Part shown: positions 31,406-41,100 of the stretch, one piece after another
Numbering within the stretch: position 1 is the stretch's first letter
Layout of the letters: each line of letters opens with the position of its first letter
NCBI RefSeq assembly: GCF_014268805.2
Contig: NZ_JABWRF020000001.1
Span: forward strand, 1,178,001 to 1,242,000
DNA length: 64,000 nucleotides
Source of the DNA: Pseudomonas farsensis
Lineage (GTDB): Bacteria > Pseudomonadota > Gammaproteobacteria > Pseudomonadales > Pseudomonadaceae
Direction of reading: 5' to 3'
Position numbers and translations under genes: made by a program
Notes under the pieces: generated by a model
What the model was told of the DNA's origin: nothing
What the model saw: the letters and a program-made list of their open reading frames with translations, nothing else
The model's database searches: none

Positions 31406-31517
31406 GTAGGAGCGGCCTTGTGTCGCGAAAGGGGGCGTAGCTCCCCCGACTATTTTGCATGAGGCCGAAATAGTGGGGCTGCTACGCAGCCCATTCGCGA
31501 CACAAGGCCGCTCCTAC
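31406..31517. repeat. REP/BIME-type inverted repeat, family A
   Basis: GTAGGAGCGGCCTTG and CAAGGCCGCTCCTAC arms with the inner motif ATTTTGCATGAG shared with the copy at 15581. It lies between mltD (transcribed leftward, ending here) and the yej operon start. It could therefore terminate mltD while sitting upstream of the yej promoter. Confidence 0.92.
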
Positions 31518-31547
31518 AGGAGATCGTGGCGCTGGGGCCGGTTCCGA

Positions 31548-32972
31548 TCAGTGACCCAGATAGACGGTCAAGGTTTGCCCAGGCTTGAGGGCGTGGCCGC
31601 TGCGGGGGTTCCAACGCTTGAGGTGTTTCATCTCGACGTTGAAACGCTTGGCCACCAGGTAATAAGAATCGCCCTTGCGCACCTTGTACTGGGTAGAACG
31701 CTGTTTTGCGTCCGCTACCCGGTTGCCGGCTGCACTGCCGCCACGCAGGGCCAGCACCTGGCCAACGCGCAGGCTGTTGCCGCGCAGGCTGTTCCAGCTT
31801 TGCAACTGCTTGACCGACACTCGGTTGGCCTTGGCGATGCTGCCCAGGTTGTCGCCACGCTTGACCCGGTAGCTGCGCGCCGCCGGCGCCTTGGCTTCGG
31901 CAAGCGCTGCCTGGAACACGGCCTTGTTCGGTTGCAGGCTGACCAGTTCCTCAGGCTTGAGGTTGGACATGCGCGCAGACAGCAGTTGCGCCTTGGCGGT
32001 GGGCACCAGCAGTTGCTTGGGGCCGTCCACGGTCATGCGCTTTTTGAAGGCCGGGTTGAGCTGGATCAGCTCGTCTTCGTCGATATCGGCGAAGGCTGCG
32101 ACCCGCGACAGGTCGAGGCGCTCGTTGATGGCAATGGCTTCGAAATACGGTTCGTTGGCGATCGGGTTGAGGTTCACGCCGTAGGCCTGCGGGGTGTTGA
32201 CCACTTGCGACAGGGCCAGCAGCTTGGGCACGTAGTCGCGGGTTTCCTGCGGCAGTGGCAGGTTCCAGTAGTCGGTGGGCAGGCCGAGTTTTTCGTTGCG
32301 TTCGATGGCGCGGCTGACCGTGCCCTCACCTGAGTTGTACGCCGCAAGCGCCAGCAGCCAGTCACCGTTGAACATGTCGTGCAGGCGGTTGAGGTAGTCC
32401 AGCGCTGCGTTGGTCGAGGCGGTGACATCGCGCCGGCCATCGTAGAAATTGGTTTGCCGCAGGTTGAAGTGGCGCCCGGTGGCCGGCATGAACTGCCACA
32501 TGCCCGCAGCGCTTGCTCGCGAGTAGGCCATCGGGTTGTAAGCGCTTTCGATGGCGGGCAGCAGGGCCAGTTCAAGCGGCATGTTGCGCTCTTCCAGGCG
32601 CTCGACGATGTAGTGCAGGTAGAGGCTGCCGCGCTCGCCGGCGTTCTCGAGGAACGACGGGTTGCTGGCGAACCACAGGCGCTGCTGCTCGATGCGCGGG
32701 TTGACGTCCATGTTTTCCTGCAGGGCGAAGCCTTGGCGCATACGCTCCCAGACGTCTTGCGGCGCCTGCGGTTGCTCCTTGGCCTTGACCACTACCGGCG
32801 CCGGCTTGTGTTTGATCCGCGCCTGATAGCTGTGTGCGCGAACACTGTCGGATTCGTCGAGCTGACGGGTGCTCTGGCAGCCCACCAGTGTGGCGGCCAG
32901 CGCCAGTGCACTGATCTGTGCCAGTCGCGTCAGGGCGACCGAATGAGAGGTTCTGCGGCTACGGGAAGACAT
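31548..32972 (-). CDS. mltD: Membrane-bound lytic murein transglycosylase D
   Basis: The 474-aa lipoprotein cleaves peptidoglycan glycan strands. The lipobox LVGC has Cys32 as the lipidation site. The SLT domain carries the catalytic glutamate in PAIESAYNP followed by SAAGMWQFMPATG. The C-terminus has two clear LysM repeats (YRVKRGDNLGSIAKANRVS... and YKVRKGDSYYLVAKRFNVE...) that bind peptidoglycan. The ARAC-like linker carries VDGPKQLLVP. It is downstream of gloB in the same direction, a common gammaproteobacterial pairing. Confidence 0.95.
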   Translation of the reverse strand: MSSRSRRTSHSVALTRLAQISALALAATLVGCQSTRQLDESDSVRAHSYQARIKHKPAPVVVKAKEQPQAPQDVWERMRQGFALQENMDVNPRIEQQRLWFASNPSFLENAGERGSLYLHYIVERLEERNMPLELALLPAIESAYNPMAYSRASAAGMWQFMPATGRHFNLRQTNFYDGRRDVTASTNAALDYLNRLHDMFNGDWLLALAAYNSGEGTVSRAIERNEKLGLPTDYWNLPLPQETRDYVPKLLALSQVVNTPQAYGVNLNPIANEPYFEAIAINERLDLSRVAAFADIDEDELIQLNPAFKKRMTVDGPKQLLVPTAKAQLLSARMSNLKPEELVSLQPNKAVFQAALAEAKAPAARSYRVKRGDNLGSIAKANRVSVKQLQSWNSLRGNSLRVGQVLALRGGSAAGNRVADAKQRSTQYKVRKGDSYYLVAKRFNVEMKHLKRWNPRSGHALKPGQTLTVYLGH

Positions 32973-33072
32973 CGGCTGGAAGGGTTATCCGGGCAAAAAA
33001 GTTGGGCGATTCTAGGAACCGGCCCCCTCCGGGTCAACCTTTGCTGCAACCTCTCGATATATCTTGGGGTTA

Positions 33073-33852
33073 TCAGAACCCGTCTTTCCATGACCTCAAG
33101 GCAGCAAAAACAGTGGCTTGGGTTGGGTTGCAATGCCCCTTCCATTCGTCTGCTTTTTCTTTAACGGATGTTTCAGCGGTGCGCAAAAACGGGTTGGTTT
33201 GCAGCTCCAGGCCAATACTTGAAGGCAGGCTGATGCGGTTGTCGGCACGCAGCTGGGTCACCTCGGCAAAGCGCTGCTGCAGCCGCTGGTTTTCAGGCTC
33301 TACGGCGCAGGCAAAGCGCAGGTTGCTCAAGGTGTATTCGTGGGCGCAGTACACGGCCGTTGCAGCAGGCAGGGCAGCCAGGCGCTGCAGCGAATGGTGC
33401 ATCTGCTCAGGGGTGCCCTCGAACAGCCGTCCACAGCCCCCGGCGAACAGCGTGTCGCCGCTGAACAGCAATGGGGCAGGGGTTTGCTCGGTGTAGAAGG
33501 CAATGTGGCCAAGGGTGTGGCCGGGCACGGCGATCACTTCAAACTGCATGCCCAGCACCTGGACGCAGGCGTTGTCTTCAAGGGCCAGGTCCCGGGCCGG
33601 GATGGTTTCATTGGCCGGGCCGCATACCCGTGCCCCGGTCAGTGCCTTGAGCGCCTCGACGCCGCCGACGTGGTCGTGGTGATGGTGGGTGATCAGGATA
33701 TCTTCCAGCACCCAGCCTGGGTTGTCGGCCAGCCACTGGCGCACCGGCGTGGCATCACCGGGGTCGACCACCGCGCAGCGGCGATTGGCAGTATCCTGTA
33801 ACAACCAGATGTAGTTGTCGGAGAAAGCGGGTAGGGCAACGATCTGTATCAT
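33073..33852 (-). CDS. gloB: Hydroxyacylglutathione hydrolase (glyoxalase II)
   Basis: The 259-aa metallo-beta-lactamase-fold enzyme hydrolyses S-D-lactoylglutathione to D-lactate and glutathione in methylglyoxal detoxification. The metal motif THHHHDH is at residues 55-61. Further landmarks are [23 protein letters not shown] and [13 protein letters not shown]. The length and N-terminus ([16 protein letters not shown]) are typical of GloB. It is divergent from the methyltransferase-like gene and upstream of mltD. Confidence 0.96.
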   Translation of the reverse strand: MIQIVALPAFSDNYIWLLQDTANRRCAVVDPGDATPVRQWLADNPGWVLEDILITHHHHDHVGGVEALKALTGARVCGPANETIPARDLALEDNACVQVLGMQFEVIAVPGHTLGHIAFYTEQTPAPLLFSGDTLFAGGCGRLFEGTPEQMHHSLQRLAALPAATAVYCAHEYTLSNLRFACAVEPENQRLQQRFAEVTQLRADNRISLPSSIGLELQTNPFLRTAETSVKEKADEWKGHCNPTQATVFAALRSWKDGF

Positions 33853-33932
33853 GGTGCGGATTCGCCAAGCCTGGACATGGCTTCATCTTAGCCGCGATGG
33901 CGCGGCCGGAGAACCTTCCGAGGGAGAACGCA

Positions 33933-34706
33933 ATGACCGATCAAGCCTTCGCCCAGGCCGACCCCGAGTGGGTCGAGCTGATTCGTCTGGCCCGTGACTG
34001 GTTCGACGGGCCGTTGGGCCAACTGATGCTCAAAGAAGAAGAAAAGCTGCTGGCCGAAGAGCTCGGGCGCTTCTTTGGCGGCTACCTGGTGCATTACGGC
34101 CCCGGCAGCGAGGCGCCGCCCAGCGCACCACAGGTGCAGCGCAATGTGCGCCTTGGCGCGCCGTTGCCGGGTGTCGAGATCGTCTGTGAGGAACAAGCCT
34201 GGCCATTGTCCGAGCATGCCGCCGATGTAGTAGTGCTGCAGCATGGCCTGGACTTCAGCCTGTCGCCCCACGGTTTGCTGCGCGAGGCGGCAAGTTCGGT
34301 GCGCCCTGGGGGGCATCTGCTGATTGTCGGCATCAACCCTTGGAGCAGCTGGGGCATGCGCCATCTGTTCAGCCGCGGGGCGCTGCGCAAGGCGCGCTGC
34401 ATCTCGGCGTCGCGGGTGGGCGACTGGCTCAACCTGCTGGGCTTTGCGCTGGAGAAACGCAGGTACGGGTGCTATCGTCCGCCGCTTGCATCGCCTGCCT
34501 GGCAACAGCGCCTGGCGGGCTGGGAGCGGGTTGCTGGTGGCTGGCAAAGTGCCGGCGGCGGCGTTTACGTGCTGGTGGCGCGCAAGATGGTCGTGGGCCT
34601 GCGCCCGCTGCGCCCAGCGCGCCGCGAACCCATGGGCAAGCTGCTGCCGCTGCCGCTGGCCAAGGTCAACCGCAGCGCTACCCACCCTGACACTGACAAG
34701 CATTGA
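33933..34706 (+). CDS. SAM-dependent methyltransferase-like protein
   Basis: The 257-aa protein resembles class I methyltransferases through [12 protein letters not shown] (motif III-like) and [18 protein letters not shown] (motifs IV-V). The SAM-binding motif I is replaced by [11 protein letters not shown], which lacks the usual Asp/Glu-x-Gly-x-Gly pattern, so catalysis is uncertain. I chose ATG at 33933, with AGGGAGAA upstream. The gloB/methyltransferase/rnhA/dnaQ order is, from memory, conserved in gammaproteobacteria. The gene precedes rnhA by 13 nt and is probably co-transcribed with it. Confidence 0.82.
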   Translation: MTDQAFAQADPEWVELIRLARDWFDGPLGQLMLKEEEKLLAEELGRFFGGYLVHYGPGSEAPPSAPQVQRNVRLGAPLPGVEIVCEEQAWPLSEHAADVVVLQHGLDFSLSPHGLLREAASSVRPGGHLLIVGINPWSSWGMRHLFSRGALRKARCISASRVGDWLNLLGFALEKRRYGCYRPPLASPAWQQRLAGWERVAGGWQSAGGGVYVLVARKMVVGLRPLRPARREPMGKLLPLPLAKVNRSATHPDTDKH

Positions 34707-34719
34707 ACACGAGTGGTAC

Positions 34720-35166
34720 ATGAGCGATAGCGTCGAGATTTACACCGATGGTGCCTGCAAGGGCAACCCTGGCCCCGGCGGCTGGGGCGTGTTGATGGTC
34801 TGCAAGGGCGTCGAAAAAGAGCTGTGGGGCGGCGAGCGCGAAACCACCAACAACCGTATGGAGCTGATGGCTGCCATCCAGGGGCTGATGGCGCTCAAGC
34901 GCGAATGCGACGTGGTGCTGACCACCGACTCGCAGTACGTGATGAAAGGCATCAACGAGTGGATGGTCAACTGGAAGAAACGCGGCTGGAAAACCGCGTC
35001 CAAAGAACCTGTGAAAAACGCCGACCTGTGGGTGATGCTCGATGAACAGGTCAACCGTCACAAGGTGACCTGGAAGTGGGTCCGCGGCCATATCGGCCAC
35101 CCAGGCAACGAACGCGCCGACCAGTTGGCCAACCGCGGCGTCGACGAAGTGCGCAAACAGCGCTAG
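34720..35166 (+). CDS. rnhA: Ribonuclease HI
   Basis: The 148-aa enzyme degrades the RNA strand of RNA-DNA hybrids. The catalytic residues fit the E. coli numbering closely: D10 (YTDGAC), E48 (NRMELM), D70 (TTDSQYV) and the C-terminal Asp in [10 protein letters not shown] chose ATG at 34720 because [16 protein letters not shown] then falls at its usual place; longer frames overlap the upstream gene. It is followed by dnaQ after 84 nt that contain a TTATAC -10-like box. Confidence 0.97.
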   Translation: MSDSVEIYTDGACKGNPGPGGWGVLMVCKGVEKELWGGERETTNNRMELMAAIQGLMALKRECDVVLTTDSQYVMKGINEWMVNWKKRGWKTASKEPVKNADLWVMLDEQVNRHKVTWKWVRGHIGHPGNERADQLANRGVDEVRKQR

Positions 35167-35250
35167 GGCAGCCGCGAGGCGGCGCCAAGCTACTGGCCGC
35201 TGAGTTATACTCCCGGCCTAGAATTCAGGCAGCAGCAGTTGGAGTACCGC

Positions 35251-36006
35251 GTGGAGCAGCAGCAAGACAAACGGTTCGTAGTGCTCGATACCGAAACCAC
35301 CGGTATGCCGGTGGGCGAAGGCCACCGCATCATCGAGATCGGTTGTGTCGAAGTCATGGGCCGGCGCCTGACCGGGCGGCATTTTCACGTCTACCTGCAG
35401 CCAGACCGCGAGAGTGATGAAGGCGCGATCAACGTGCACGGCATCACCGACGCATTCCTCATTGGCAAGCCGCGTTTTGCCGAGGTGGCCGACGAGTTCT
35501 TCGAATTTATCCAGGGCTCCACGCTGGTCATCCACAACGCAGCGTTCGACGTTGGGTTCATCAACAACGAATTTGCCCTGATCGGCCAGCGCGACCGCGC
35601 CGATATCTCCCAGCACTGCCCGATCCTCGACACCCTGATGATGGCGCGCTCGCGCCACCCGGGGCAGCGCAACAGCCTGGATGCGCTGTGCAAACGCTAC
35701 GGTATCGACAACTCCGGCCGTGAGCTGCACGGCGCCTTGCTCGACTCCGAACTGCTGGCTGACGTTTATCTAGCCATGACCGGTGGGCAGACCAGCCTGT
35801 CCCTGGCCGCTGACGGCGCGGTGGGTGAGGACGGCCAAGCCGCGCGCGGCAGCGAGATTCGCCGCATTACCGGGCGCACACCGGGGCGGGTGATCATGGC
35901 GAGCGAGGAAGAACTGCAGGCCCATGCCGAGCGTCTGGCGGCGGTGGCCAAGTCGGCCGGCGGGCCGTCGATGTGGCAGGCGTTGACCGAGCCTGCTGCC
36001 GGTTGA
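35251..36006 (+). CDS. dnaQ: DNA polymerase III epsilon subunit (proofreading exonuclease)
   Basis: The 251-aa DEDDh exonuclease carries ExoI at VVLDTETTG (D13, E15), ExoII at HNAAFDVGF and ExoIII at HGALLDSELLADVY. The C-terminal tail would bind the alpha subunit. I chose GTG at 35251 because GGAG lies 7 nt upstream; an in-frame TTG at 35239 is the alternative. It sits next to rnhA, as in many gammaproteobacteria. A GC-rich hairpin follows the stop, facing a convergent small gene. Confidence 0.95.
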   Translation: MEQQQDKRFVVLDTETTGMPVGEGHRIIEIGCVEVMGRRLTGRHFHVYLQPDRESDEGAINVHGITDAFLIGKPRFAEVADEFFEFIQGSTLVIHNAAFDVGFINNEFALIGQRDRADISQHCPILDTLMMARSRHPGQRNSLDALCKRYGIDNSGRELHGALLDSELLADVYLAMTGGQTSLSLAADGAVGEDGQAARGSEIRRITGRTPGRVIMASEEELQAHAERLAAVAKSAGGPSMWQALTEPAAG

Positions 36007-36012
36007 TGCACC

Positions 36013-36031
36013 GGGCCTGCCGCGCAGGCCC
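36013..36031. terminator. Hairpin between convergent dnaQ and a small gene
   Basis: GGGCCTGC-CGC-GCAGGCCC is a perfect 8-bp stem with a 3-nt loop, 6 nt after the dnaQ stop. It lacks a T-run but its position between converging genes suggests a bidirectional terminator. Confidence 0.6.
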
Positions 36032-36042
36032 TTGAAGCAGGC

Positions 36043-36261
36043 TCAGGGAATACGGACGATCTCGATTCCGGTCTGGGCCAGTTCGAAGCGGTCTTCACCC
36101 AGATAATTGACCCGGTCGCCAATGGCCAGGCGATAGGTGGTGATCGGCGCACCGAGGGTGCTGCCATCTGCCTGGAGCGTGGACTCCTGGAATTCATGCA
36201 CGGGGTAGATACGGCCTTCGGCGTCGCGGGCGTGGAACTGGCCGACCATTACTGCTGCCAT
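36043..36261 (-). CDS. Small conserved hypothetical protein, 72 aa
   Basis: From ATG at 36261 the frame gives 72 residues. The sequence is well formed, with FHARDAEGRIYPVHEFQE and RLAIGDRVNYLGEDRFEL, which could be a small beta-rich domain. I do not recognise a family. The frame continues upstream to 36414, but the extra residues (Trp/Phe/Ser-rich) look non-coding and lie in the divergent promoter region. AGAGGG lies 12 nt upstream of the chosen ATG, and another ATG at 36306 is possible. Confidence 0.65.
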   Translation of the reverse strand: MAAVMVGQFHARDAEGRIYPVHEFQESTLQADGSTLGAPITTYRLAIGDRVNYLGEDRFELAQTGIEIVRIP

Positions 36262-36419
36262 TTTGGGTGGAACCCTCTGAAACGTGTAGGAAATGTCTGT
36301 AGCCATAGACCAGCAATAGGTGCGGGAAGTTTTCTGCTGTATGGAAAAAAACCAAAGCACCGAGGAACGGTCATCTATAACTACTGACGTCCCTTTACTT
36401 CGCAGAGGATGCATTCCCC

Positions 36420-36980
36420 ATGAGTCAGGTTTATTCGGTAGCGGTTGTCGTCGGCAGCTTGCGCAAAGACTCCTACAACCGCAAGGTGGCCCGCGCCTTG
36501 TCCGAGCTGGCTTCGTCCAGCCTGGCCCTGAAGATCATCGAGATCGGCGACCTGCCGTTGTACAACGAGGACATTGAAACCGACACCCCGCCTGCGGCCT
36601 GGCAGCGCTTTCGCAACGAGATCAGCAAAAGCGACGCGGTGTTGTTCGTGACGCCCGAGTACAACCGCACGGTGCCTGGTTGCCTTAAAAACGCCATCGA
36701 TGTGGGCTCGCGGCCTTACGGCAAAAGTGCCTGGAGCGGCAAGCCGACCGCCGTGGTGAGTGTCTCGCCTGGGGCGATTGGCGGCTTTGGCGCCAACCAT
36801 GCCGTGCGCCAGTCACTGGTGTTTCTGGATATGCCCTGCATGCAAATGCCCGAGGCCTATATCGGTGGTGCCGCGTCGTTGTTCGACGAACACGACAAGC
36901 TCAACGAAAAGACCCGGCCGTTTCTGCAGGCGTTCATCGACAAATTCGCCTCTTGGGTGAAGCTGAACCGCTCGGTATAA
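36420..36980 (+). CDS. NAD(P)H-dependent FMN reductase
   Basis: The 186-aa flavodoxin-like-fold protein has the FMN-phosphate loop GSLRKDSYNRK near the N-terminus, TPEYNRTVPG in the middle and SVSPGAIGGFGAN near the C-terminus. The family includes ChrR/YieF-type soluble quinone and chromate reductases and sulfonate-system reductases, so it probably supplies two-electron reduction against quinones or metals. The start ATG is at 36420. It stands alone between the small unknown gene and the AraC regulator. Confidence 0.9.
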   Translation: MSQVYSVAVVVGSLRKDSYNRKVARALSELASSSLALKIIEIGDLPLYNEDIETDTPPAAWQRFRNEISKSDAVLFVTPEYNRTVPGCLKNAIDVGSRPYGKSAWSGKPTAVVSVSPGAIGGFGANHAVRQSLVFLDMPCMQMPEAYIGGAASLFDEHDKLNEKTRPFLQAFIDKFASWVKLNRSV

Positions 36981-37101
36981 AGGCTGTACCCGGCTCCGCC
37001 GCTAGCTGTGCGTACCCGACCGGCCTAAGATGCATCCCCTTGAGCATGCGAGGCGAGCTAAAACCGCGCAGGCTTGAGGTGAATGTTTCAAGGAACGGCC
37101 G

Positions 37102-38145
37102 ATGAGCGAAAAAGACACCATCTCCATGCACCTGGTACGTGAGGCGTTGCTGCAGGCGTGTCCTGAGCCTCAGGCGGCCGCTGCGTTGCTGGCACGCGCC
37201 GGGATCGATGCCGAGCGGCTTGAGCTTCCCGAGGCGCGGGTCAGTGCCGAGGCTTATGCAAGGCTCTGGCGCCTGCTGGCCCGGTATTGCAATGACGAGT
37301 TCTTCGCCATGGACCCCCGCGGCCTCCGCCGCGGCAGCCTGGCGTTCCTGTGCCGGGCAGCGATGGCCCAGCCGACCTTGGGCGAAGGCCTGGATACCGC
37401 GCTGACCTTTCTCGGGTTGATGCTCGAAGATTTGCAGCCGGCCCTGGTGCGCCAGCAAAGTCTTGCCGAAATTGTCATCAGCGAGCCCCGCCAGGCGCCA
37501 CGCCGCGCCTTCACCTATTTCACCTTGTGGATGATCGTGCACGGCGTGGGCTGCTGGCTCGCCGGGCGGCGCCTGCCGATCATGGCTGTCGAACTGCGCT
37601 GCGCCGAGCCACAGTTCTGCGACGATTACCGGGTAATGTTCTCGCAGACCCTGCATTTCTGCCGGTCGCGCACGCGGATGATCATCGCCGCTGATTGCCT
37701 GGACATGCCGCTGCGGCGTGCGCCCGAAGAACTGCAGCGTTTTCTCGCCGAAGCACCTGGCAACATCCTGGTCAAATACCGCGACCCAACCAGCTTTGGC
37801 TGGCGCATCCGCAACGACTTACTGCGTGGCGACCCCTGCACCTGGCCGGACGTCGACACGGTTGCGCGTCAATTATGTGTGTCGCCGGCTACCCTGCGCC
37901 GGCGCTTGGCCGACGAGGGGCAGACCGTCCAGGGGCTCAAGGACAGCGTGCGCCGAGAGTTGGCCGTCGCCTGGCTGGCGCAGAACGAGCCTAGCCTTGG
38001 CGAAGTCGCCGAGCGCCTCGGCTTTGCCGACAGCAGTTCTTTCTACAAGGCGTTTCGCAAATGGTTCGGTTGCAATCCCGGAGCTTATCGAGCGCTGATC
38101 CATGCACCGGATGCATTGCACCGGGAGGTACTTCCGGCTCGTTGA
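37102..38145 (+). CDS. AraC family transcriptional regulator
   Basis: The 347-aa regulator has an N-terminal arabinose-binding-like domain of the ArgR/OruR type (YARLWRLLARYCNDEFFAMDP, then LRRGSLAFLCRAAM). Two helix-turn-helix units lie at its C-terminus: VDTVARQLCVSPATLRRRLADEG, then LGEVAERLGFADSSSFYKAF, which is the AraC signature. Regulators of this branch control amino-acid or acyl-CoA catabolism. The next metabolic unit downstream is the beta-oxidation operon at 43001. The giant NEL protein gene lies between them, so the AraC target may be that operon, but the distance makes this inference only. Confidence 0.9.
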   Translation: MSEKDTISMHLVREALLQACPEPQAAAALLARAGIDAERLELPEARVSAEAYARLWRLLARYCNDEFFAMDPRGLRRGSLAFLCRAAMAQPTLGEGLDTALTFLGLMLEDLQPALVRQQSLAEIVISEPRQAPRRAFTYFTLWMIVHGVGCWLAGRRLPIMAVELRCAEPQFCDDYRVMFSQTLHFCRSRTRMIIAADCLDMPLRRAPEELQRFLAEAPGNILVKYRDPTSFGWRIRNDLLRGDPCTWPDVDTVARQLCVSPATLRRRLADEGQTVQGLKDSVRRELAVAWLAQNEPSLGEVAERLGFADSSSFYKAFRKWFGCNPGAYRALIHAPDALHREVLPAR

Positions 38146-38196
38146 ATGGGGAGGGCAGGGGCAATCTGCCGGGCTTTTCAGCCCGAGACTGCTGCC

Positions 38197-41100
38197 ATGA
38201 CCAACCCCGCGGAATCCGAAAAAATCACCCATGCCACTGATCAGTTTATTGCTGAAATTCTGCCTGACTGGCTCAAACGCGCGAGCGCTGCGCAAGTTCG
38301 GCTTTTGCGCGAACAGGCAGCGGCGCTGCGCGTCTCCCAGCAGCAAGTGCACGAAGCGCTCAAGCCGCTAAAACCCCTCGACGACTACGCAACTGCTGCG
38401 CTTGAGTCCGCGCTGGCATCCGAGCTTGGCATTGCTGTCGATCTGCGCACTGCCCAATGGCGCGATGAGCGGCGGCGGCTGAAGGTTTTTCAAGGCCAGG
38501 TGCAGGAATTCAGCGCTTACTTCGTACGCACCCCGGCGTTGCAGCACCTGATGCAGAATTTCAAGGAGAACGAATCCTTCTTCGAGGAAACCGCCTTGGT
38601 GCACCCGGCTGACCCGGTATCGGGTGAGATGGAACGGGTAGTGTCCAGTGCGAGCCAAAAAATCGCCGAAGTCTGCCGCAAGGTTGACGTCGGCGCCGGG
38701 TATCGCGCCCACCTGGACAGCGTCCTGGATGACGCATTCACAACCAGCCTGGCCGATGACAGGCGGCGGCAGCTGGGGTTCGACGTTGAGGTTGCTGCTA
38801 TCAAGGGCCAGCACAGTGCTTTCGACCTGAGCATGTTGCGCACTGCCGCCGACGGCAAGGCCATAACCCACAGCCTCGGCCAGCAGGTGCTCTGCGGCCC
38901 CTTGCGATTGCTGGGGTGTGCGCTGGATGGTGCACTGGCGTTCAGCATCAGCGGCACTTGGTTGGGCGGTACTCGTGGCCCGGTTACTTCAATGCCGCAG
39001 CTCATGGGTGTTGTGCTGTATATGCCTGATGACCACGAACAGCCCCTGCGCCAATTTCGGGACTTTTCGGCTGCTAACCGACACCTGGCAGTCAAGATGG
39101 CGCAGCCCGCGTTCAGCGCCGCCGTGCTGAGACGGGTTGCGATAAAGGAACGCGCCGCCTTCATGACCACACTAGCAACGCGCCTGATGGACTCGGTGCC
39201 TGACATGCAAGCGAACGTGCAGGCAATTGACGGCGATCTATTTGTCGGTGTGGCGCGTGGCCATGTACAGCGTATCAAGGAGAATGCTGCCGAGTTAGCA
39301 GTACCGACTGCGCAAGCAGACCGTACCGCCACTACCGAACGGACGGAGGCTTTGGAGGCCGTGGGCCTGACATTGCTCAACCTGGCAGGTCTGTTCGTGC
39401 CGGTGGTGGGCGCTTTGCTGCTGGCTGATATGGTCCGCCAAACCCTGGTGCAGGTGTGTGAAGGCGTCGAGGACTGGGGCTTGGGGCATCAACACGAAGC
39501 GCTGGAGCACTTCCTGGGGGTAGCTGAAACCGTGGTGGTGACGGCCGCGGTAGCCGGCGGCGCGACGCTGGCGGCGCGTAGTTTCGCCCGAAGTGCATTT
39601 GTCGACGAATTGCAGCCGGTGCTCAACGCCCAGGGCCAGCAACGGTTTTATGCCAACACCTTGGTTCCCTATCGATCAGGTGTTCAGGTGGCCGATGCGC
39701 CGCTGTGTGACGACGGTCTGTTCGAAGATGGCGACCGGCGTTGGTGGGAGCATGAGGGCCATCGCTATCAGGTGCGCCCGGTTGCGCAGCGCAGCAGTTG
39801 GCAGTTAGTGCACCCAACGCGCGACGATGCCTTTGCCCCCGAGCTTGAGTCCAATGGCGAGCAGGCTTGGTGCTTGAGCCATGAACGGCCGCTGGAATGG
39901 CAGGGCGCCAGCCTGTTGCTTGGGCGCCTATGGCCTGCGTCGGCGGCACTTGAGGCGTCGCGAGTGGAGCAGATCCTGCGGGTGGCGGATGTGGATGAAG
40001 ATGCCCTGCGTGGCTTGCTGGTCGAACGCCGACCGTTGCCGGTGGCGCTGCGTGATACGTTGCAGCGTTTTGCCATCGATGCCCGTATCAGCGCCCTGTT
40101 CGAGCAGCTTGGCACAGGCGTCGCTGCGGGCATCGACCGCGAACTGTTTGACTGGTGCATTGAACGTGAGGCACTGCTAGGCACGCCTTGGGCCGAGCAG
40201 GCTGAACACCTGCTGGAAAACGCGCCAGCCCTGGGCGAGGCGCTGCTCGAACACTTTGCCAGCAGCGCGGCCGGTGCAGACGACCTGCTGTGGCTGGTCA
40301 AACGTGATTTCCCAGGCCTGCCGGATGCCTATGCGCTGCACCTGCTGGACCGGGCAGACGCGGCGCAGCGCCTGCGCATGTCAAGCGAGTCACGTATTCC
40401 CCTGGCGTTGAGCCAGCAGGCGCGGCAATTGCTGCTGGAGGCCAAGCTGGTGCGCATACGCGAGAGCCTGTTCCTTGAGCACAGCTATCGCGACGAGACG
40501 GTGGAAGTGGTGTTCAGCCTCCTGCGGCGGCACGCCAACTGGCCCGCTTCAGTCAATCTCGAATTGCGTGACGACCCAATTGCCGGTCGCCTGTTGTCGC
40601 GGTATGACCCGGCGCCGCAAGCAGAGGCCACGCTCAACGTGATGGTGCGCCGCGAAGGGCGCTTTGCGCTTTATGGCAGCAATGGACAGGCGCTTGAGAT
40701 GCAGCCCGCAGAGCCTTGCGGGCTGGCCGAGGTGCTGCTGGCGGTGCTCCCTGATAGCCGCCTGCAGGCGCTTGGCTGGGACGGGGCCGAGGGTGCTGCG
40801 CGGGTGCACGCCGACTTGCAGCGTTGGCTGCCAGCCACCCGCGCGGGGCTGCTCAACGATGCCGGGCTGCGTGAGGCGGGCGTGCAGCCCAGCCCCATGC
40901 AGCGCCTGCCTGACGGGCGCGTTGGCTATCAGATGAGCGGGCGCGGATCGGGGTTCGGGACCCTGCTGCGTTTGCGTGATCGTGTGCGTGCTCTATATCC
41001 CGGCTTCACTAACCAGGAAGTTGAGGGGTACGTGAACGCACTGATGACGCGGCCGCGTTCGGCGTTCGCCAACCTACTCATCCAGGAGCAACAATATCGA

